Origin: Leptolyngbyaceae cyanobacterium C42_A2020_001
Lineage (GTDB): Bacteria > Cyanobacteriota > Cyanobacteriia > Leptolyngbyales > Leptolyngbyaceae
Assembly (NCBI GenBank): GCA_015272515.1
Contig: JACYLN010000031.1
Coordinates: forward strand, 1 to 61,186
Length of the DNA: 61,186 bases
Reading direction: 5' to 3'
In this document: piece by piece, positions 1-8,326 of the stretch
Layout: each line of letters opens with the position of its first letter
How positions within the stretch are numbered: position 1 is the first letter of the stretch
Made by a program: the position numbers and the translations under genes
Notes under the pieces: model-generated
Told to the model about the DNA's origin: nothing
Seen by the model: the letters and a program-made list of their open reading frames with translations, nothing else
The model's database searches: none

Positions 1-19
1 TGCCAGGTTAATATTGCTC

Positions 20-52
20 AAAAGCTCTTACTCTCACACAGTAGGAGCTTTT
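20..52 (+). terminator. Hairpin terminator of an upstream gene
   Basis: A 13-base arm beginning AAAAGCTC at 20-32 pairs with a matching arm ending GAGCTTTT at 40-52. The pairing has one T-G wobble and a 7-base loop. The stem ends in a short T run. It lies just upstream of the cyclophilin gene and probably ends transcription of a gene left of the window. The T run is only four bases, so efficiency is uncertain. Confidence 0.5.
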
Positions 53-119
53 GTAATGGGATTTAAGAATGATTGCGATCGCGCTATTCTGGGTAGGTGC
101 AATCGGAAAAGGATGCGTT

Positions 120-560
120 ATGACTCGTGCGATTATGGAAACCGACAAAGGCACTATCCATTTAGAACTCTTCGACCAGGATGCGCCGAATACGGTTAAG
201 AATTTTACTGACCTCTCCAAAAGCGGATTTTACGATGGGCTTGCCTTTCACCGGGTAATTCCAGACTTCATGATTCAAGGTGGGTGCCCCAATACTCGCC
301 CAGGAGAAACAGGTAGACCTGGTACAGGCGGACCTGGTTATCAAATTAAGTGTGAGATAAACCCTAATAAACATCTCGCTGGAACGCTTTCAATGGCACA
401 TGCTGGACGCAATACCGGAGGAAGTCAATTTTTCATCTGTCACTCACCACAACCGCATCTGGATGGAGTTCATACGGTGTTTGGCAAAACAGATGATATG
501 AGCGTGGTGAACGCGATTCAGCAAGGCGATCGCATTCTATCGGTCAAGATTGAAGAGTAG
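120..560 (+). CDS. Cyclophilin-type peptidyl-prolyl cis-trans isomerase
   Basis: A 146-residue single-domain cyclophilin that catalyses cis-trans isomerisation of Xaa-Pro bonds during protein folding. The core motif [13 protein letters not shown] supplies the catalytic Arg45, Phe50 and Gln53, and GSQFFI and HTVFG follow in the usual order. There is no signal peptide or membrane segment, so it should be cytosolic. An in-frame ATG at 69 would add 17 residues unlike the family. The ATG at 120 has an AAAAGGA ribosome site seven bases upstream and begins directly at the first beta strand. It converges on the dipeptidase gene with only five bases between the two stop codons. Confidence 0.95.
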   Translation: MTRAIMETDKGTIHLELFDQDAPNTVKNFTDLSKSGFYDGLAFHRVIPDFMIQGGCPNTRPGETGRPGTGGPGYQIKCEINPNKHLAGTLSMAHAGRNTGGSQFFICHSPQPHLDGVHTVFGKTDDMSVVNAIQQGDRILSVKIEE

Positions 561-565
561 TTGAT

Positions 566-1273
566 TTAGACTACTCGACCATAGTAGGCAACGGCTGATG
601 AATTAGGATCTTCTTGATTTACCAGCCATGCCCATAACTGGTCACCATAGCAGAAATGCCACCATTCATGTTCATGACGCTTAAACCCTGCCTGTGTCAT
701 GATCTGATTCAGCAAAGTTCGGTTTTGATGAAACTTTCGTTCGTTAAAGTTGTGGCTATCTGCAAAATGATTTGGGTAGGAGCGAGGCGAGATTTCGTCA
801 ATTGCGGAACCCATATCTACTATTTGTCCTGCCGCATCTACTAGGGTTACGTCGATCGCTCCACCAGTGCTATGGGGAGGTGGGCAGGTGGGATTAGCAT
901 CGGGAAGCGCCCAAAACTTGTAGACCCACTCGTATAACGCTTGTCGATGGGTGTCGGTCAATTGCTCTGCTACCAATCCTTGCTGTTTCACCAGTTCTGC
1001 AAACGTGTAGTTCACCATAAACTGTTGCACAGCTAATGGACGAAAGGCATCAAAAATTTGAATTTTCCAGCCGGGATTCTGGACTTGCAATAGGTGTTGG
1101 GCGAGCAAAAGGCGATCGCATACACTCTGCCGCACGTAAAACGGTGATTTACCTTCATAAGGCGCACCCAAAGCCTCGTAGGGATGAGGTTGGACAAAGG
1201 CAAAGATCTCTCTCGGTAGAGCAACTAAGGCTTCTCCACACTCTTGAATCGGCACGGATCGATAGGGCTTCAT
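566..1273 (-). CDS. D-alanyl-D-alanine dipeptidase (VanX-like, peptidase M15D)
   Basis: A 235-residue zinc dipeptidase of the M15D family, expected to split D-Ala-D-Ala and so take part in peptidoglycan turnover or recycling. The VanX signature is complete: FRP with Arg78, then HSTGGAID with zinc ligands His134 and Asp141, then EWWH with catalytic Glu203 and zinc ligand His206. No clear signal peptide is seen, so a cytoplasmic site is likely, as for VanX. Its ATG shares one base with the stop codon of yidD (TAATG at 1271-1275), so the two are translationally coupled. There are no van resistance genes nearby, so a housekeeping role is more likely than glycopeptide resistance. Confidence 0.9.
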   Translation of the reverse strand: MKPYRSVPIQECGEALVALPREIFAFVQPHPYEALGAPYEGKSPFYVRQSVCDRLLLAQHLLQVQNPGWKIQIFDAFRPLAVQQFMVNYTFAELVKQQGLVAEQLTDTHRQALYEWVYKFWALPDANPTCPPPHSTGGAIDVTLVDAAGQIVDMGSAIDEISPRSYPNHFADSHNFNERKFHQNRTLLNQIMTQAGFKRHEHEWWHFCYGDQLWAWLVNQEDPNSSAVAYYGRVV

Positions 1274-1509
1274 TACGCTTTGTTCTCTTTTTGAGTTGCA
1301 GGTGGCACTGGATCATATCCACCGGGGTGAAACGGATGGCAGCGGCAAATACGCGATGTTGCTAGCCAACTTCCTTTCAAAATGCCATGATTTGCAATTG
1401 CCTCAATTGCGTATTGAGAACACGTTGGCTGAAACCGACACCGAGGTGGGGTAAGCGGTGAGATAAAAAGTTGATAACTACGAATGAGCCCAATCAAAAG
1501 TACCTTCAT
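1273..1509 (-). CDS. yidD: Membrane protein insertion efficiency factor YidD
   Basis: A 78-residue protein with the YidD signature: the amphipathic N-terminus [15 protein letters not shown], the conserved cysteines in [14 protein letters not shown] and the C-terminal [13 protein letters not shown]. YidD assists YidC/Sec-dependent insertion of membrane proteins at the inner face of the plasma membrane. It is often next to rnpA-yidC, but here it is first in a two-gene unit with the dipeptidase and is divergent from rpsD. The length matches the family. Confidence 0.93.
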   Translation of the reverse strand: MKVLLIGLIRSYQLFISPLTPPRCRFQPTCSQYAIEAIANHGILKGSWLATSRICRCHPFHPGGYDPVPPATQKENKA

Positions 1510-1606
1510 GTCTTCATTTTACGAAAGCGTTATTGCACTACTTCAATCGTTAAAGCCAAATCATCACCACAATTGGTTGGTACAAAGCAAAAACTCAACA
1601 AAATCC

Positions 1607-1635
1607 TTTCTACTCATTCGGATAGCAGGTATACT
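1607..1635 (+). promoter_or_regulatory. Putative promoter of rpsD
   Basis: A TATACT hexamer at 1630-1635 fits a sigma-70 type -10 box and lies about 40 bases before the rpsD start. The expected -35 position holds only a weak TTTCTA. This rests on motif similarity alone. Confidence 0.35.
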
Positions 1636-1674
1636 AGAATGTCTGACTAGATTTTTGAATTTAGAGGAAGGTCA

Positions 1675-2283
1675 ATGTCGCGTTATCGAGGTCCGCGCCT
1701 CCGAATTGTACGTCGTCTGGGAGATCTCCCAGGTTTAACCCGTAAGCAGGCTCGTCGGGCTTATCCACCGGGTCAACATGGTCAAGCTCGCAAAAAACGT
1801 TCTGAGTACGCAGTCCGGCTTGAGGAAAAACAGAAACTTCGTTTTAACTACGGCTTAACCGAACGTCAACTTCTTCGCTATGTGCGAAAAGCCCGTCGTG
1901 CGGCAGGTTCAACGGGGCAGGTTCTTCTGCAACTGTTGGAAATGCGTCTAGATAATACCGTTTTTCGGTTAGGAATGGCTCCTACCATTCCCGCAGCTCG
2001 TCAACTTGTGAATCATGGACACGTGACTGTTAATGGTCGTGTGGTTGATATTCCAAGTTACAACTGCCGTCCCGGAGATGTGGTTAGTGTTCGAGATCAT
2101 GAACGCTCTCGTAAGCTGGTAGAGACGAATCTCCAGTATCCTGGTTTAGCTAACCTGCCTAGCCATTTGGAGTTTGATAAAACCAAGCTAACTGGCAAGG
2201 TTAACAGCATTGTTGATCGGGAGTGGGTTGCTCTTCAAATTAACGAACTGCTTGTGGTTGAGTACTATTCTCGGCAGGCGTAA
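1675..2283 (+). CDS. rpsD: 30S ribosomal protein S4
   Basis: A 202-residue ribosomal protein S4, a primary 16S rRNA-binding protein that starts assembly of the small subunit body. The start [16 protein letters not shown] is typical of cyanobacterial and plastid S4. The S4 RNA-binding domain (about residues 90-155) includes [11 protein letters not shown] and [19 protein letters not shown] ribosome site precedes the ATG. The gene stands alone, outside the main ribosomal protein operons, as is usual in cyanobacteria, and is closed by a strong hairpin terminator. Confidence 0.98.
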   Translation: MSRYRGPRLRIVRRLGDLPGLTRKQARRAYPPGQHGQARKKRSEYAVRLEEKQKLRFNYGLTERQLLRYVRKARRAAGSTGQVLLQLLEMRLDNTVFRLGMAPTIPAARQLVNHGHVTVNGRVVDIPSYNCRPGDVVSVRDHERSRKLVETNLQYPGLANLPSHLEFDKTKLTGKVNSIVDREWVALQINELLVVEYYSRQA

Positions 2284-2334
2284 TTATTCAGAGGTTTTTC
2301 ATTACTTTCTTCCGCGGCATTTCATCATTCTTCT

Positions 2335-2365
2335 AACCTCCTGGTCCGTCAGCCTGGAGGTTTTT
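2335..2365 (+). terminator. Rho-independent terminator after rpsD
   Basis: AACCTCC (2335-2341) pairs perfectly with GGAGGTT (2356-2362) over a 14-base loop, followed by TTTTT. It lies 50 bases after the rpsD stop and just before smpB, so smpB needs its own promoter or read-through. Confidence 0.8.
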
Positions 2366-2387
2366 AGTTTAAAGCTAGAGTGAAAGC

Positions 2388-2855
2388 ATGAGCGAAAACA
2401 GTAACGGATACAAAATTGTTAGCGATAATCGTCAGGCTCGTTTTCAGTACGAAATTCTGGAAACTTACGAGGCTGGAATTCAGCTATTTGGCACTGAGGT
2501 GAAATCCATTCGGGCGGGTAAGGTGAATCTGAAAGACGGGTTCGCTCTGATTCGGAATGGGGAAGCTTTGTTGTTAAATGTTCACGTTTCTCCCCATCAT
2601 ACGACCAGTCAGGTATTCAACCACGATCCCCGGCGTACCCGTAAACTACTGCTGCATCGGGATGAGATTCGGCGATTGACTGGCAAGATTGAGCAGCAAG
2701 GATTAACGTTGGTGCCGTTGAAAATGTACCTGAAGCGGGGTTGGGTGAAAGTTGATATTGCCCTGGCGCGAGGCAAAAAGTTGCACGACAAACGGGAAGA
2801 CGTTCGCAAGCGCCAGGATCAACGGGATATGCAACGGGCTTTAAAGAATCGTTGA
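2388..2855 (+). CDS. smpB: SsrA-binding protein SmpB
   Basis: A 155-residue tmRNA partner protein needed to rescue stalled ribosomes by trans-translation. The hallmarks are YEILETYEAGIQLFGTEVKS near the N-terminus, PLKMYLKRGWVKVDIALARGKK in the centre, and the basic tail DKREDVRKRQDQRD, which mimics part of the missing tmRNA anticodon arm. Length and start match the family. Its stop lies 12 bases from the stop of the convergent glycosyltransferase gene. Confidence 0.97.
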   Translation: MSENSNGYKIVSDNRQARFQYEILETYEAGIQLFGTEVKSIRAGKVNLKDGFALIRNGEALLLNVHVSPHHTTSQVFNHDPRRTRKLLLHRDEIRRLTGKIEQQGLTLVPLKMYLKRGWVKVDIALARGKKLHDKREDVRKRQDQRDMQRALKNR

Positions 2856-2867
2856 ACAGGAACGTGG

Positions 2868-4124
2868 TTAAGCAGGTTGTGTAACAGATTCTGAGGACAG
2901 TTTGGTGCGGTTTAATCGGATGAGTTCTTGTGCCAGTATCTCTGCACTACGCTGGTGATAGAACTGAGTTGCAACTTTTTGGCGAGAGGCTCGACTGAGG
3001 CTCAGGGTAAATTCTGGGTCTTGCATGATTTTGGCGATCGCTGCGGCAAGCGCATTTGCCTGGTGGGAGGGAACAAGAATGCCATCTACGCCATCGTCGA
3101 TTAACTCTGACATCCCACCTACATCAGTCATGACGACGGGTACTTCCATTGCCATTGCTTCCATCACTGCAACAGAAATGCCCTCTTCTAGACTGCCTAA
3201 GGCAAAGATGTGAGCTTCTTCGTAGCCTTGTCGATTGCGATCTTCAGACACTGATCCCAATAATTCAACACAATCGGATAGCTCTTTTTGCTGGATCAGC
3301 TTCTCAATATCTTGGCGATAACCAGAACCGCCTTTTTCGTCTTCTCCAGCAATTTGAAGGTGAACGTCAAACCCCTGCTCCCGCAACAGCGCGATCGCTT
3401 CTAACAAATAAGCGTACCCCTTGGCTACATTTAGCCGCCCGCAAGCATAGATGCGGCATGTGCCCGTGCCGTTCCAGGGGATGTAGGGAGTTTGCCGTTT
3501 GTTCTTTTCAACATCGGCACCCATCGGCGCAATTCTAATGCTGGCAGGTAAATAGCCATCCAACTGTTTGGTAACCACCTTCAACAATTGGTTGGACATC
3601 ACCAACGCAAACGCTGCCCACTTCCATTTTTGCCGCTGGTTTGGTCCGAAATCTTCTAATGGCCCTAGTAAAGTTAGGCTGTAAGTGCAGCGACTCAAAA
3701 ATGCGGCGAACATCGCCAAATGAGCTGAGTCACTGCAATAGAGCGAGTGAATATGACTCCATCCTTGTGTCCGCGCCAGCCATGCCAGTTTGCCACTGAC
3801 AATGATTAATGCCAACAACCGCAGTCGTTGCTTGAAAGACATATCTTCAGCATTGAGGACGACACCTAAGCACTTCAGCCAGGCAGAAGGCCCAGCCAGA
3901 AAAATTTCTCGGAGTGAAAGGGCGAGATCCTTGCGGCTGAATGGGATAAGGTACTCTGTCTGGGACTGAGCTTCTTGCACCCAGGGATGGGGAGTAATTT
4001 TGGGCGGTTGTCGAGTTGCTGCGATCGCAGCGTCAATTCCCAGGGTTTTGAGAGTCTGGTATTCTCGCCATGCCCAGGTGTGGCTTTGTGCTGGAAATTC
4101 AGCAAGTAGATATCCAATACGCAT
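2868..4124 (-). CDS. Glycosyltransferase family 4 (GT-B fold)
   Basis: A 418-residue group 1 glycosyltransferase. The N-terminal half carries the acceptor-side Rossmann fold beginning MRIGYLLAEFPAQSHTW. The C-terminal half shows the nucleotide-sugar side: the ACGRLNVAKGYAYLLEA motif near residue 230, then EEGISVAVMEAMAMEVPVV with the two glutamates typical of GT4 enzymes. No membrane spans are evident, so it probably works at the inner membrane face on a polysaccharide or lipid-linked glycan. Donor and acceptor cannot be read from sequence. No other glycan gene adjoins it directly. Confidence 0.85.
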   Translation of the reverse strand: MRIGYLLAEFPAQSHTWAWREYQTLKTLGIDAAIAATRQPPKITPHPWVQEAQSQTEYLIPFSRKDLALSLREIFLAGPSAWLKCLGVVLNAEDMSFKQRLRLLALIIVSGKLAWLARTQGWSHIHSLYCSDSAHLAMFAAFLSRCTYSLTLLGPLEDFGPNQRQKWKWAAFALVMSNQLLKVVTKQLDGYLPASIRIAPMGADVEKNKRQTPYIPWNGTGTCRIYACGRLNVAKGYAYLLEAIALLREQGFDVHLQIAGEDEKGGSGYRQDIEKLIQQKELSDCVELLGSVSEDRNRQGYEEAHIFALGSLEEGISVAVMEAMAMEVPVVMTDVGGMSELIDDGVDGILVPSHQANALAAAIAKIMQDPEFTLSLSRASRQKVATQFYHQRSAEILAQELIRLNRTKLSSESVTQPA

Positions 4125-4365
4125 GTCGGTAGATCAATCTTGAGCCGATTCAATCAACTTAGCAGAAGCGAATTGGGCAAGAGCTGGTTTGATAATGACT
4201 TCACACTCTCAATGTCCTAAAAATACTGTTCTTTAAAATACAAAAAACGTAAATCATGCATTATCTTATTAGTTCCATAGTCAAGGTTCAACCACCATTC
4301 TGGACGGTAAAACTTTACTATCGCTATATGAGCCATGCTTGGGCAGCAGACGATGGTAAACAGTT

Positions 4366-5721
4366 GTGAACAATCCAATTGATATTTTGATTTTGTCCAA
4401 TGGGCCTGGAGAGTTAGCAACTTGGGTAAAGCCAGTTGTGATTGAGTTGCGACGGCAACTTGGGGATGATCGCGCTCAAGTCAGGATTTCAGTGGTATTG
4501 GCACCTTGCGCCAACGCGAGCGGTCAGGAAGTTGAGATCGCGCGTCGCTATCCAGAAGTCGATCGCATTCAAGGAGCCGACCATTTTTTGCCCTTTCTGC
4601 TGTTTGGCAAAACTCAAGCTGATTGGGATTGGCGCGATCGCGGCGTAGTCCTGTTCTTGGGCGGCGATCAGTTTTTCCCAGTTGTGATTGGCAAACGATT
4701 AGGCTATCGCACTGTAATTTACGCCGAATGGGAAGCTCGCTGGCATCAATGGGTGAATCGGTTTGGCGTAATGAAACCCGAAATTTTAACTCGTGTTGCT
4801 CCAAAATATGCTCACAAATTTGCCGTGGTAGGAGATTTGATGGCAGAAGCGGGGGGGAGTGTGGGAGATGAGGAAAGTAGGGGAGACATTCAAAATTCAA
4901 AATTCGGTTCGGCTGACTCACCGGAAGCCAAAATTCAAAATTTTTCAACTCCTCCATCTCCAACCCCGATTTCCAATTCTCCTATCATCGGTTTGCTCCC
5001 TGGTTCCAAGCCAATGAAGCTAATGTTGGGAGTTCCACTAACACTGGCGATCGCAGACCAGATCCACCAGCAACGACCGGATGTGCAATTTGTGATTCCA
5101 GTTGCGCCAACGTTGACGCTGGAAGATCTGGCAACTTATGCTCATCCTGACCATAATCCGGCGATTCTGCGGTTTGGTTGGGCAACAGGAGAGTTAGTGA
5201 TGCCAGAAGATGAGCGATCGCTCCCCTACTTGAAAACGCCCGCTGGAGTAAGGGTTACACTCTGGACGGAGTTTCCTGCCTACGATGTTTTAGCTCCGTG
5301 CAGTCTGTGTCTTACTACGGTTGGAGCGAACACGGCTGAGTTAGGAGCACTAGCCATTCCAATGATTGTATTAATCCCAACTCAACAACTAGACGTTATG
5401 CGCGCATGGGATGGAATTCCTGGACTTTTGGTTAATTTGCCAGGAATCGGTTCCAAGATTGCAAAGTTGATTAATTGGATGGCGCTCCAGCGAATTGGAT
5501 TGTTAGCGTGGCCCAATATTTGGGCACAGCGAGAAATCGTACCTGAAATGGTTGGCAAACTGGAGCCAGCAGCGATCGCTGCCAAAGTTTTGCATTATCT
5601 GGAAAACCCCACTCTGCTTGATCACATGCGATATGACTTGCAAAGCGTACGGGGGGAAACTGGAGCCGCCAAAAAACTGGTGCAATTAGTTTGTGAAGAA
5701 CTGCAAGTGCAACAGGGCTAG
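4366..5721 (+). CDS. LpxB-related glycosyltransferase-like protein with in-frame repeat insert
   Basis: A 451-residue protein related to lipid-A-disaccharide synthase (LpxB), of the cyanobacterial conserved type whose substrate is unproven. It starts at a GTG at 4366. The SNGPGE motif near residue 11 matches the LpxB sugar-binding start, and GLLPGSKP and LTTVGANTAELGALAIPMIV mark the C-terminal nucleotide-sugar half. Residues about 163-206 form a low-complexity segment rich in Ser, Pro, Asn and Gly. It is encoded by direct repeats of the CAAAATTC type that otherwise fill cyanobacterial intergenic gaps, so a repeat seems to have entered the gene without breaking its frame. The stop lies one base from the next, convergent gene. 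Confidence 0.8.
   Translation: MNNPIDILILSNGPGELATWVKPVVIELRRQLGDDRAQVRISVVLAPCANASGQEVEIARRYPEVDRIQGADHFLPFLLFGKTQADWDWRDRGVVLFLGGDQFFPVVIGKRLGYRTVIYAEWEARWHQWVNRFGVMKPEILTRVAPKYAHKFAVVGDLMAEAGGSVGDEESRGDIQNSKFGSADSPEAKIQNFSTPPSPTPISNSPIIGLLPGSKPMKLMLGVPLTLAIADQIHQQRPDVQFVIPVAPTLTLEDLATYAHPDHNPAILRFGWATGELVMPEDERSLPYLKTPAGVRVTLWTEFPAYDVLAPCSLCLTTVGANTAELGALAIPMIVLIPTQQLDVMRAWDGIPGLLVNLPGIGSKIAKLINWMALQRIGLLAWPNIWAQREIVPEMVGKLEPAAIAAKVLHYLENPTLLDHMRYDLQSVRGETGAAKKLVQLVCEELQVQQG
4852..4983 (+). repeat. Intergenic-type repeat embedded in the LpxB-like gene
   Basis: The stretch contains a G-rich run (GGGGGGGAGTGTGGGAGATG) followed by copies of CAAAATTC. The same kind of composition is seen in gaps such as 23403-23571. 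It is a multiple of three (132 bases) and encodes a linker between the two halves of the protein. It is probably a short dispersed repeat tolerated in a surface loop. Confidence 0.55.
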
Positions 5722-5722
5722 G

Positions 5723-6106
5723 TTAGGAAGATGCACCATCCCGCCGCCCCAATTCGTAGATACCGCAGCCAACACAGGCGACAATTCCCATACTGATTGC
5801 CCAACTGGAACCCAGCGCAAATTCAACACTGACATTACACAAAACGCCCACAGCCAGAAATGGAAAAATGCTCAGAAATGAGGCGTAGAAAGCATTTTGG
5901 GATTCCCGCATCTGGCGAGTTTGGTCAAACTTTTTCTGCGAAAAGTAAAGAGTGCGTTCAGCAAAGTTGAACCAGCGAATTAGTTGGTGAATTACCCAAT
6001 CGCTTGCGGGGGAAAAGCCCACATATAAGGCTAATGCCCACAAACTGGTTCCTGCGATCGCGGTGGGAGGTAGTGGAAAAGTGAATGGGAGGAACTCAAT
6101 TGGCAT
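5723..6106 (-). CDS. Conserved hypothetical membrane protein
   Basis: A 127-residue protein I cannot assign. Three hydrophobic stretches are visible: around residues 15-32 (TAIAGTSLWALALYVGF), 76-95 (SFLSIFPFLAVGVLCNVSVEF) and 98-117 (SSWAISMGIVACVGCGIYEL). A charged, helix-prone segment lies between the first and second (about 40-70, FSQKKFDQTRQMRESQ). It is thus a small integral membrane protein with a cytoplasmic or lumenal helical loop. It ends one base from the LpxB-like stop codon on the other strand. No function is proposed. Confidence 0.6.
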   Translation of the reverse strand: MPIEFLPFTFPLPPTAIAGTSLWALALYVGFSPASDWVIHQLIRWFNFAERTLYFSQKKFDQTRQMRESQNAFYASFLSIFPFLAVGVLCNVSVEFALGSSWAISMGIVACVGCGIYELGRRDGASS

Positions 6107-6313
6107 GATGACAAATGAAATATATCCGCCAAAGCGGAATTGTTAGAACTGGGTCTATCTTAACGAAAAGTAAACTGTTGGCAAAACAAAAGAGATGGCA
6201 GTTTGCGGAATGACTCTCCGCAGAAATGATGTTTTGAATAGAAAACCCTGACGCTACAGCGGTTTCCTGCTCCAGGTTGTTCCAATGTCTGTTTACCTGT
6301 AAGGAATCTTTCA

Positions 6314-6703
6314 ATGAAAAAGTCAGTTTTTGCGCTCCTGAGTGCAGGATTTGTTTTGACCTCTAGTTTGGCGACAGTTGCCTTAGCATGTGCAGAAGGA
6401 TCAGCTTTGCCTCGCCCAAACAGCCGAGGGGATTTTACCCCACGCAATGCCAATACTTATCAGAGCGAAACAAACGGGATGGTGACCTGGCCCTATTGGC
6501 GTGTTGTTTCTAGTGATGGAGAACTCAACTGTCGTACAGCTCCCAACGGCAGAATCACGAAGGTTTATCTGGCACGCCGCGATCGCATTCAGGCAGAAAC
6601 GCGAGGGGCAAACGCTATCACTTTCTCGAATGGCGCTCCCTGGATGCTGACTCGCGATCGCTGCTACGTGCGAGCAAATTCGCGCTATATTCAGCCGATC
6701 TAA
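6314..6703 (+). CDS. Secreted SH3-like domain protein
   Basis: A 129-residue protein with a clear signal peptide: MKK, a hydrophobic run to about residue 24, then ALACAEG. A Cys directly follows the likely cleavage site, although the box is not a perfect lipobox. The mature part resembles the small bacterial SH3-type folds common among cyanobacterial exported proteins: WRVVSSDGELNCRTAPNG, a short turn, then WMLTRDRCYVRANSRYI, with two cysteines that could form a disulphide. It is probably periplasmic. The binding partner is unknown. Confidence 0.65.
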   Translation: MKKSVFALLSAGFVLTSSLATVALACAEGSALPRPNSRGDFTPRNANTYQSETNGMVTWPYWRVVSSDGELNCRTAPNGRITKVYLARRDRIQAETRGANAITFSNGAPWMLTRDRCYVRANSRYIQPI

Positions 6704-6716
6704 TTAAGGCTAGACT

Positions 6717-6756
6717 AAACCTGTCATCCTATTTGAGTTACTGGAGTGACAGGTTT
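6717..6756 (+). terminator. Perfect 10-bp hairpin between the SH3 gene and the TPR gene
   Basis: AAACCTGTCA (6717-6726) is an exact inverted repeat of TGACAGGTTT (6747-6756), with a 20-base loop. There is no long T run, so it may act as a weak terminator, an mRNA end stabiliser or an attenuator-like element. It covers a GTG at 6746 that could be read as the start of the next gene, which argues for the ATG at 6785 instead. Confidence 0.55.
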
Positions 6757-6784
6757 GGAAAGTTCGCCTCTTAACTTGCCGTCA

Positions 6785-8326
6785 ATGAATCTTGCAGAAG
6801 CATTGCAAGTTGCAATTTCCCGGCATCAAGCGGGGCATCTGGTTCAGGCAGAGCAGATTTATCGCCAGATTTTGCAACAACAGCCTCAGAATGTGGATGC
6901 GTTATCGCTTTTGGGGGTGATTGCCTGTCAGCAGGGCAAATTAGAGGAAGGGATTGCGCTCTATCGACAGGCGCTGAGTATTCGCCCAGAGCATCGACAG
7001 GCGCGAGAAAATCTGAATTTGGCCCTGTGTCGGCAGGGTAAGCGATTGATTGATGAGGCGATCGCAAATTTCAACCTGATGATTAACTTCAGCTCGAATA
7101 ATGCCTCCACCCATCTCACGCTGGGCGGCATTTATCAAGAGCAGGGAATGCTGGAGCAGGCGTTATACCACTACCAGCAGGCGCTTGCCGTAAATCCTAC
7201 CGATCCCAATATCCTCAACCGCATGGGAGTGGTATTGCAAATTCAGAATAAGCCCAATTTAGCGATTCATTTTCATCAGCGGGTGCTGGCAATGCAACCT
7301 AACAATGTGGATGCGTTGATCAGTTTGGCGAAGGCAAGGCTAGATCAGGGTGATGTGGATGCTGCACTCAAGTATGCGGATCAGGCGTTGATGGTTAACC
7401 CAGACCATGCAGTGTCTCGCTACAACCGATCGCTGATGCTGTTAATCAAAGGGGATTTTCAGCAAGGGTTTCCGGAGTATGAGTGGCGCTTAAAAACGAC
7501 GGAATTTCCTCCCTGTCCTTTTACGCAGCCAAAGTGGGATGGCTCTGACTTGAATGGTAAAACGCTATTGCTTCATGCAGAGCAGGGGCTGGGCGATACG
7601 ATTCAATTTATTCGCTATGCGGCGATCGCAACGCAGAAAGGGGGACGGGTGATTTTAACCTGTCATCGACCGTTGATGCGTCTGCTATCAACCATTCCAG
7701 GGATTGAGCAAATTGTGCCGATGGGTTTGCCCTTGCCTGATTTTCATGTGTACATACCACTGCTTAGTCTGCCTGCTGTACTGGGCACCACGCTTGATAC
7801 TGTTCCAGCTCAAGTTCCTTACCTGACGTTACCAGACACTCAGTTTCAATTGCCACCTACCCGTGGGTCTGCTTCCCGCTTAAAGGTAGGGATTGTGTGG
7901 TCGGGCGGAAACCTTTATAAGCGTAATCAGACGCGATCATTTTCATTGGTGGAATATCAACCCCTATTAGAAGTTCCCGATGTGGCGTTCTACAGTTTGC
8001 AAAAGGGAGTTCCTCAACTGGAGATTACCGATTTGGGCTGGAAGGACAGGCTAGTGGATTTAAGCGAGCAGTTAACCGATATGACGGATACTGCCGCTGC
8101 GATCGCCCAGCTTGATCTTGTCATCACCGTGGATACCTCCGTTGCCCACTTAGCCGGGGCTTTAGGAAAACCTGTGTGGGTGCTCCTGTCTCATGTTCCC
8201 GATTGGCGCTGGATGGACAACCGGGACGATAGCCCCTGGTATCCCACCATGCGTTTATTTCGTCAGCAAAGTCCAGGTAACTGGCAGGAAGTGATGCAAC
8301 GAGTGATCACAGCGTTACAGGGTTAA
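6785..8326 (+). CDS. TPR-repeat protein with GT9/GT-B-like C-terminal domain
   Basis: A 513-residue two-part protein. The first 220 or so residues are tandem tetratricopeptide repeats with the usual W/Y-G-Y-A-P pattern (for example ALYHYQQALAVNPTDPNILN). The second half is a glycosyltransferase-like domain related to GT9: LLLHAEQGLGDTIQFIRYA, VGIVWSGG and the late ITVDTSVAHLAGALGKPVWVLL motif. Such fusions are common in cyanobacteria and are thought to glycosylate proteins or surface glycans. An in-frame GTG at 6746 lies inside a hairpin, so the ATG was preferred, although no good ribosome site is visible. The stop overlaps the kinase stop by four bases (TTAA). Confidence 0.8.
   Translation: MNLAEALQVAISRHQAGHLVQAEQIYRQILQQQPQNVDALSLLGVIACQQGKLEEGIALYRQALSIRPEHRQARENLNLALCRQGKRLIDEAIANFNLMINFSSNNASTHLTLGGIYQEQGMLEQALYHYQQALAVNPTDPNILNRMGVVLQIQNKPNLAIHFHQRVLAMQPNNVDALISLAKARLDQGDVDAALKYADQALMVNPDHAVSRYNRSLMLLIKGDFQQGFPEYEWRLKTTEFPPCPFTQPKWDGSDLNGKTLLLHAEQGLGDTIQFIRYAAIATQKGGRVILTCHRPLMRLLSTIPGIEQIVPMGLPLPDFHVYIPLLSLPAVLGTTLDTVPAQVPYLTLPDTQFQLPPTRGSASRLKVGIVWSGGNLYKRNQTRSFSLVEYQPLLEVPDVAFYSLQKGVPQLEITDLGWKDRLVDLSEQLTDMTDTAAAIAQLDLVITVDTSVAHLAGALGKPVWVLLSHVPDWRWMDNRDDSPWYPTMRLFRQQSPGNWQEVMQRVITALQG

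Noticed and set aside
566-1273. Vancomycin resistance locus
   Set aside because: The dipeptidase is VanX-like, but there is no VanH, VanA ligase or VanRS pair. A cell-wall recycling role is enough.
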